Shown: piece after piece, positions 5,195 through 9,787 of the stretch | Layout: every line of letters starts with the position of its first letter | How positions within the stretch are numbered: position 1 is the stretch's first letter | Assembly (NCBI GenBank): GCA_031274465.1 | Contig: JAISQC010000113.1 | Span: 1-9,787 of the forward strand | Source: Synergistaceae bacterium | Lineage (GTDB): Bacteria > Synergistota > Synergistia > Synergistales > Synergistaceae | Reading direction: 5' to 3' | Length of the DNA: 9,787 nucleotides | Program-made: the position numbers and the translations under genes | The notes under the pieces: generated by a model | Databases searched by the model: none | Told to the model about the DNA's origin: nothing | Seen by the model: only the letters and a program-made list of their open reading frames with translations

Positions 5195-6736
5195 ATGGGC
5201 GCCTCAGGCGATTCTGTAAGAATTTTCGACACCACTATGCGGGATGGCGAGCAAGCCGCTCGCATCAACCTCAACACCGGCGAGAAAGTGCAGATCGCCC
5301 GCGCGTTGGAGCGGCTGAACGTCGATGTCATAGAGGCGGGCTTCCCCGCGTCGTCGAAAGGGGACTTCGACGCTGTGGCAAGCGTCGCGGCCGAGGTGCG
5401 CTCTCCGATCGTGGCAGGGCTAGCCCGCACGAAGGAGAGCGACATAACCGCCGCAGGGGAGGCGCTGCGAGGCGCCGCCCGCCCGCGCATACACACTTTC
5501 ATCGCGACCAGCCCGATCCATATGGAGTACAAGCTCAAGCTCAAGCCCGGCGAAGTGTTGAAAGAAATCGAGCGGGCGGTGAAGCTGGCGCGCAGCATCA
5601 CCCCGGACGTGGAGTTCTCGGCGGAGGACGCCAGCCGCTCGGACATGGATTTCCTGACAGAGGCGTTCAGCCTTGCGATAGAGAGCGGCGCGACCACGCT
5701 CAACATCCCCGACACAGTCGGCTACGCCATGCCCTACGAGTTCGAGGAGTTCTGCCGGACCGTGATAACCAGGATTGGCCGCCCGGACGTGATCTGGTCG
5801 GTTCACTGCCACAACGACCTCGGGCTCGGCGTGGCAAATTCGCTTGCCGCAGTCAGGGCGGGCGCCCGCCAGGTCGAATGCACGATAAACGGCCTCGGGG
5901 AACGGGCTGGCAATGCCTCGATGGAAGAGATCGTAATGGGGCTTCGCACGAGGAAAGACCACTTCGGGGTGGACACCAATATCGACACTACGAAATTTTA
6001 TTTTACGAGCAAGCTGGTCTCCGGCCTAACCGGCGTCCCGGTGCAGCCGAACAAGGCGATAGTCGGGATCAACGCTTTCGCGCACGAGGCTGGCATTCAT
6101 CAGCACGGGATGCTCTGCAACCGCGCCACTTACGAGATAATGACCCCTGAGAGCGTTGGGGCGCCCGGCACCGACCTTCATTTGGGCAAGCACTCGGGGC
6201 GGCACGCCTTCAACGAGCGAGTGGAGCAGCTCGGCTATCAGCTCACCCCTGAGCAGGGCGCGCTCGCGTTCGAGTATTTCAAGGAGCTGTGCGACAAGAA
6301 AAAAGACGTGTCCGACGGCGACATAGAGGCGTTCCTGCTGGACCGGATACTGCGCCTCACCCCCGAGGCGCGCTACGAGCTAAAGGGCTACACAGTGGCG
6401 ATCGGTTCAGGCGGCAAGCCGACGGCCTCCATCACGCTCTCCCACGACGGAACCGACACGACGAAGGCGGCGGTGGGCAACGGGCCCGTCGACGCGGCGT
6501 ACAGGTCGATCCGCAAGATACTTCCATTTTCGCCGGAGCTGGCCGAGTTCCGCATAAGGGCAACCAGCGAGCTTGCCGACGCGATGGGCGAGGCCCACGT
6601 GATACTGCGCTACAAGGATATAAAGGCGCAGGGGAGGGGCGCGAGCACGGACATCATCGAGGCGACGATAAGGGCGTATGTGGAAGCGGTGAACCGCCTG
6701 TACTCCGTCGCGGCGGCAAAAGAGGTGGAGATTTAG
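5195..6736 (+). CDS. leuA: 2-isopropylmalate synthase
   Basis: The protein has 513 residues. The N-terminal HMGL-like TIM barrel (about 8-275) has FDTTMRDGEQ (11-20, with metal ligand Asp12 and Arg16), EAGFPASSKGDF (47-58), SVHCHNDLG (202-210, metal ligands His204 and His206) and GLGERAGNASMEE (233-245, Asn240). LGKHSGRHAF (330-339) lies in the linker. The C-terminal regulatory LeuA dimer domain (about 390-513) has a GGKPTAS motif and suggests leucine feedback inhibition. It condenses acetyl-CoA with 2-oxoisovalerate, the committed step to leucine. The ATG is 2 nt after the ilvC stop, with GGAG (5183-5186) inside ilvC as ribosome site, so translation is probably coupled. Citramalate synthase is a possible paralogue, but leuCDB follow directly. 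Confidence 0.94.
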   Translation: MGASGDSVRIFDTTMRDGEQAARINLNTGEKVQIARALERLNVDVIEAGFPASSKGDFDAVASVAAEVRSPIVAGLARTKESDITAAGEALRGAARPRIHTFIATSPIHMEYKLKLKPGEVLKEIERAVKLARSITPDVEFSAEDASRSDMDFLTEAFSLAIESGATTLNIPDTVGYAMPYEFEEFCRTVITRIGRPDVIWSVHCHNDLGLGVANSLAAVRAGARQVECTINGLGERAGNASMEEIVMGLRTRKDHFGVDTNIDTTKFYFTSKLVSGLTGVPVQPNKAIVGINAFAHEAGIHQHGMLCNRATYEIMTPESVGAPGTDLHLGKHSGRHAFNERVEQLGYQLTPEQGALAFEYFKELCDKKKDVSDGDIEAFLLDRILRLTPEARYELKGYTVAIGSGGKPTASITLSHDGTDTTKAAVGNGPVDAAYRSIRKILPFSPELAEFRIRATSELADAMGEAHVILRYKDIKAQGRGASTDIIEATIRAYVEAVNRLYSVAAAKEVEI

Positions 6737-7999
6737 ATGCCGCGCTCGCTTGCCGAGGCGATAATCGCCTCCCACACGAAAGACGCGGTATCCCCAGGCT
6801 CGGTCTGCCAAGTTTCCGTGGACTTCGCCTTCGCGAACGACATAACAGCCCCGCCCGCCATAGCGGAGTTCAAAAAGATGGGGGCGGCGAGGGTCTTCGA
6901 CCGCGAGCGCTGCGCGATAATCCCGGACCACTTCACCCCCAACAAGGACATCGCATCAGCGGAGCAGGCGAAAATCGCCCGGGCGTTTGCCAGGGAGCAG
7001 GGGATGAAGTATTGGGAAGTAGGGCGCGTTGGGGTCGAGCACGCTTTCATCCCGGAGACCGGCAACGCACTGCCCGGCGAGATAGTAATCGGCGCGGACA
7101 GCCATACTTGCACCTACGGGGCGCTCGGCGCGCTGGGCACCGGGATGGGCCAGACGGACTTGGCGGCGGTATGGGCGCTCGGCGAGACGTGGCTTCGCGT
7201 GCCTGAGACGATAAAGGTCGTCCTGAACGGGAAACCGTCGCGGTGGATCGGGGGCAAGGATCTCATAATCCACCTGATAGGCCTGATAGGCGTCGAGGGC
7301 GCCCGCTACATGTCCATTGAGTTTCACGGGGAGGCAATTGCCGAACTGTCCATGGACGATCGGTTCACCATGGCGAATATGGCCATAGAGGCGGGGGGCA
7401 AGTGCGGCCTGTTCGCCCCCGACGAAAAAACCCTCGCCTACGCGAATGCAAGGAAGTCGAGGCCGTACGCCCCGGTGTGGCCCGACGAAGGTGCGAGATA
7501 CGCCTCCGTGCTGGAGATAGACGCGTCGTCCGTCGAGCCCACCGTCGCGCTGCCGCATCTGCCGGGCAACGCGAGGCTGGCTAGGGAGTGCTCGTCGATG
7601 GAGATCGACCAGGTTTTCATCGGTAGCTGCACGAACGGGCGTTTCTCGGACATCGAAACGGCGGCCGGGATGCTGAAGGGCCGAAAGGTCCACGACAGGG
7701 TGAGGCTGATGGTCATCCCCGCGTCATACGAGGTCTACAGCGAGGCGCTGGAGCGCGGATGGGTGAAGACGTTCGTGGACGCCGGGGCCTCCGTCTGCAC
7801 CCCGACTTGCGGGCCCTGCATGGGAGGCCATCTCGGCATACTCGCGGAGGGGGAGCGCTGCGTGTCGACCAGCAACAGGAATTTCGTGGGCCGGATGGGG
7901 CACAAAAACAGCGAGATAATACTGGCGGGCCCGATGGTGGCAGCCGCGAGCGCGCTGCTGGGCCGGGTCGCGGATCCCCGCGACGTCGAAAATCTTTAA
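6737..7999 (+). CDS. leuC: 3-isopropylmalate dehydratase large subunit (short, type 2)
   Basis: The 420-residue length fits the short archaeal/thermophile-type LeuC rather than the about 466-residue E. coli form. Aconitase-family blocks include IPDHFTPNKD (62-71), IGADSHTCTYGALG (118-131) and the 4Fe-4S ligands Cys298 (GSCTNGR), Cys358 and Cys361 (CTPTCGPCMGG). STSNRNFVGRMGH (377-389) is the substrate-binding region. With LeuD it isomerises 2- to 3-isopropylmalate. The ATG touches the leuA TAG stop, and GAGGTGGAG (6722-6730) lies 6 nt upstream within leuA. Homoaconitase and methylmalate dehydratase share this fold; the leuA/leuD/leuB neighbours favour leucine synthesis. Confidence 0.95.
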   Translation: MPRSLAEAIIASHTKDAVSPGSVCQVSVDFAFANDITAPPAIAEFKKMGAARVFDRERCAIIPDHFTPNKDIASAEQAKIARAFAREQGMKYWEVGRVGVEHAFIPETGNALPGEIVIGADSHTCTYGALGALGTGMGQTDLAAVWALGETWLRVPETIKVVLNGKPSRWIGGKDLIIHLIGLIGVEGARYMSIEFHGEAIAELSMDDRFTMANMAIEAGGKCGLFAPDEKTLAYANARKSRPYAPVWPDEGARYASVLEIDASSVEPTVALPHLPGNARLARECSSMEIDQVFIGSCTNGRFSDIETAAGMLKGRKVHDRVRLMVIPASYEVYSEALERGWVKTFVDAGASVCTPTCGPCMGGHLGILAEGERCVSTSNRNFVGRMGHKNSEIILAGPMVAAASALLGRVADPRDVENL

Positions 8000-8016
8000 A
8001 GGGGCGGTGAGTTCGG

Positions 8017-8541
8017 TTGGCGGAAAAAATTGACTCGAAAATCGTCGGGCGCGCGTGGGTCTATGGGAACAACGTCGATACAGACGTCATAATCCCGGCC
8101 CGCTATCTCTCGACCAGCGACCCGGCTGCCCTGGCCCCCCACTGCATGGAGGACATCGACGAGTCGTTCGCCGCGTCTGTCAGGCCGGGCGACGTGATCG
8201 TGGCGGGCGGCAACTTCGGCTGCGGCTCAAGCCGTGAGCACGCCCCGATAGCCATAAAGGCGAACGGGGTCTCCTGCGTGATAGCCGCGTCTTACGCGCG
8301 CATATTCTACCGCAACGCCATCAACATAGGGCTTCCGATACTGGAGTGCCCGGACGCGTCGGCTGAAGGCGCAATAAGCAAGGGCGACGAGCTGGAGGTG
8401 GACATAGCGTCCGGGAGCATAAAAAACAAGACGAACGGCAGAACTTTCAGCGCCGCCCCGGCGCCTGAATTCCTCACTCTCATGCTCGCGGCGGGCGGGC
8501 TTGTCCCCTATGTCCGCGCCCGGTTGGAGACGCCGCGATGA
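8017..8541 (+). CDS. leuD: 3-isopropylmalate dehydratase small subunit
   Basis: The protein has 174 residues, the short type that pairs with 420-residue LeuC. It shows NNVDTDVIIPARYL (18-31), the swivel-domain signature GGNFGCGSSREHAP (64-77) and NAINIGLPILE. It forms the swivelling half of the dehydratase active site. The start is TTG at 8017: no ATG fits the conserved N-terminus, and the GGTGAG stretch ending at 8011 is 5 nt upstream. A GTG at 8007 is out of frame. It begins 17 bp after leuC, and its stop overlaps the leuB start by 4 bp (ATGA). Confidence 0.95.
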   Translation: MAEKIDSKIVGRAWVYGNNVDTDVIIPARYLSTSDPAALAPHCMEDIDESFAASVRPGDVIVAGGNFGCGSSREHAPIAIKANGVSCVIAASYARIFYRNAINIGLPILECPDASAEGAISKGDELEVDIASGSIKNKTNGRTFSAAPAPEFLTLMLAAGGLVPYVRARLETPR

Positions 8542-9698
8542 GCCTGCCGGGACCGAAGAAGAGCAAATTCGACATAGCGGTCATCGCGGGGGACGGCATA
8601 GGCCCCGAGGTAATCGCGGAAGCTAGGAAGGTCTCGCAGGTCGCGGCATCGCTCGACGGCGCCGCGCTTGAATGGGTGGAGTATCCGTTTGGGGCGTCGC
8701 ATTATCTGGAGACTGACGAAATATTGCCAGAATCCGCGATATCGGAGATGGGCGGGGCCGACGCGCTGCTTCTGGGAGCGATAGGATCGCCGCTGGTGAA
8801 GCCGGGCATTCTCGAGCGCGGCATCCTCCTGACGCTCCGTTTCGCATTCGACCAGTACGTCAACCTCCGCCCGGCCAAATCCCTGCCGAACGTGCCCACG
8901 CCGGTCCCCCTCGGCGCGAAAGGGATGGATTCCGTGGTCATAAGGGAGAACACGGAGGACCTGTACATGGGCCTCGGTGCGGTTTCGGACCTGACGGGCG
9001 GATCGCTTGAGTGCCCGCTCGACCTCGAGCGCGGCGGCTATTCGATGCGGGGGAAGCTGAATATGTCGCTCGCGCCCGCGATGCCGTTTGCGGCCCAGGT
9101 CGCGGTGAGCACCGGCCATGGGGTGGAGAGGATCGCCCGCTATGCCTGCGAGGCGGCTTTGAGCCGGGGCGAGAGCCGCGTGACCATAGTCACCAAGTCC
9201 AACGCCGCCCCGGCGCTCTACGGTTTTTTTGAGGACACAGCCAAGAGGGTGATCGACTCGGAGTACCCGGCGGTCAAATGGGACGTCGCAAACGTGGACG
9301 CGCTCTGCTACCACTTGGTCAGGAACCCTGCGGCGTACGGCGTCCTGCTCTGCCCGAACCTCTTCGGCGACATAGTGAGCGACCTGCAGGCAGGCCTTGC
9401 CGGGGGGCTCGGGACAGCGGCAGGAGGGAACATAGGAGACGGGCTGTCGATGTTCGAGCCAGTGCACGGCTCCGCGCCGGACATCGCTGGGACGGGGCGC
9501 GCCAACCCCATAGCGGCGATCCTGTCCGGCGCGCTCCTGCTCCGCCACATCGGCCTGCCTGACGCCGCCGGAAGGATAGAATCGGCTGTAAGCGATTACC
9601 TCGCGAGCTCCCCGCCGGTCGGGATGCCGGTAGAGTTCGGCGGCGGGTCTTCCTGCGTCGAGGTCGGAGACGCAATTGCCAAAAAATTGAACGGTTGA
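8538..9698 (+). CDS. leuB: 3-isopropylmalate dehydrogenase, divergent type
   Basis: The protein has 386 residues in the isocitrate/isopropylmalate dehydrogenase family. It shows IAGDGIGPEV (16-25), NLRPAKS (109-115, Arg111), VIRENTEDLY (134-143, Arg136, Tyr143), Lys220 (TKSNA), Asp254, and the metal site NLFGDIVSD (274-282, Asp278 and Asp282), then FEPVHGSAPDIAGTGRANP (306-324). It oxidatively decarboxylates 3-isopropylmalate with NAD+. RENTEDLY replaces the RELTGGIYFG of classical LeuB, and about 20 extra residues lie between Tyr143 and the GVERIARYA helix (195-203). These features also occur in tartrate, isocitrate or homoisocitrate relatives, so the substrate call rests mainly on its place after leuACD. 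Its start overlaps the leuD stop (ATGA), indicating translational coupling. Confidence 0.87.
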   Translation: MSLPGPKKSKFDIAVIAGDGIGPEVIAEARKVSQVAASLDGAALEWVEYPFGASHYLETDEILPESAISEMGGADALLLGAIGSPLVKPGILERGILLTLRFAFDQYVNLRPAKSLPNVPTPVPLGAKGMDSVVIRENTEDLYMGLGAVSDLTGGSLECPLDLERGGYSMRGKLNMSLAPAMPFAAQVAVSTGHGVERIARYACEAALSRGESRVTIVTKSNAAPALYGFFEDTAKRVIDSEYPAVKWDVANVDALCYHLVRNPAAYGVLLCPNLFGDIVSDLQAGLAGGLGTAAGGNIGDGLSMFEPVHGSAPDIAGTGRANPIAAILSGALLLRHIGLPDAAGRIESAVSDYLASSPPVGMPVEFGGGSSCVEVGDAIAKKLNG

Positions 9699-9710
9699 GG
9701 AGGGTTGTCC

Positions 9711-9787
9711 GTGGAGATATCCGGCGCGCAAATTCTTGTGAAAGCGCTCGAAGACGAAGGGGTCGAAACAGCGTTCGGCCTTCCGGG
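9711..9787 (+). CDS. ilvB: Acetolactate synthase large subunit-like, N-terminus (partial)
   Basis: The reading frame opens with GTG 12 bp after the leuB stop, with GGAGGG (9699-9704) 6 nt upstream, and runs off the window after 25 codons. The visible residues, (M)EISGAQILVKALEDEGVE followed by TAFGLPG, fit the start of the thiamine-diphosphate-binding domain of IlvB-type enzymes. There a helix with A-x-x-L-V-x-x-L-E-x-x-G-V is followed by FG-x-PG. The operon contains ilvN but no other large subunit, so this is probably the catalytic acetohydroxyacid synthase subunit. The catalytic Glu and the FAD-binding region lie outside the window. Other enzymes of the family cannot be excluded, and FGLPG is less usual than FGYPGG. 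Confidence 0.8.
   Translation, partial: MEISGAQILVKALEDEGVETAFGLP

Noticed and set aside
8508..9731. Long minus-strand ORF opposite leuB
   Set aside because: It is an antisense shadow of a well-supported dehydrogenase gene, Arg-rich, with no recognisable domain and no plausible start context.

Overview
This 9.8-kb chromosomal window comes from a GC-rich bacterium. Its core is a branched-chain amino acid operon whose untranslated leader contains a well-formed ribosome-mediated attenuator. ATA is a frequent Ile codon despite the high GC. LeuC and LeuD are of the short (archaeal-like/type 2) kind, and a DUF362 double-cluster ferredoxin-like protein and a DhaK-type kinase are present. These suggest an anaerobe, possibly of a Synergistota-like or other deep-branching lineage. 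That placement is only a guess; nothing in the window fixes the taxon.

Left part (1-1513, + strand): the last 33 codons of a probable dihydroxyacetone kinase DhaK subunit, followed by two tandem hairpins ending in a T-rich tract. Next comes a 183-bp imperfectly palindromic element (185-367) with matched terminal inverted repeats, flanked by a perfect CTAA duplication; this is a MITE of the kind mobilised by IS5-like transposases. It sits 36 bp upstream of a gene for a DUF362 protein with two 4Fe-4S motifs.

Middle (1514-3555): a 432-residue transaldolase-superfamily protein lies on the minus strand, convergent with the DUF362 gene. It has its own terminator, promoter and ribosome binding site, and two small palindromes lie in its control region. 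The AT-rich interval 2963-3352 is a divergent regulatory region that also carries a strong sigma70-type promoter (TTGACA-17-TAAAAT) for the operon to the right. The operon leader encodes a 28-residue peptide with eight consecutive Ile/Leu/Val codons, followed by mutually exclusive antiterminator and terminator structures.

Right part (3556-9787, + strand): ilvN, ilvC, leuA, leuC, leuD, leuB and the start of an ilvB-like gene, with gaps of 0-44 bp or 4-bp overlaps. Together they encode acetohydroxyacid synthase (regulatory subunit first, probable catalytic subunit last), ketol-acid reductoisomerase and the complete leucine branch. No ilvD or ilvE is seen in the window. The order is unusual because the two synthase subunits are separated by five genes. 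Transcription is inferred to be set by Ile/Leu/Val supply through the attenuator, and enzyme activity by ACT-domain feedback on IlvN and C-terminal-domain feedback on LeuA.
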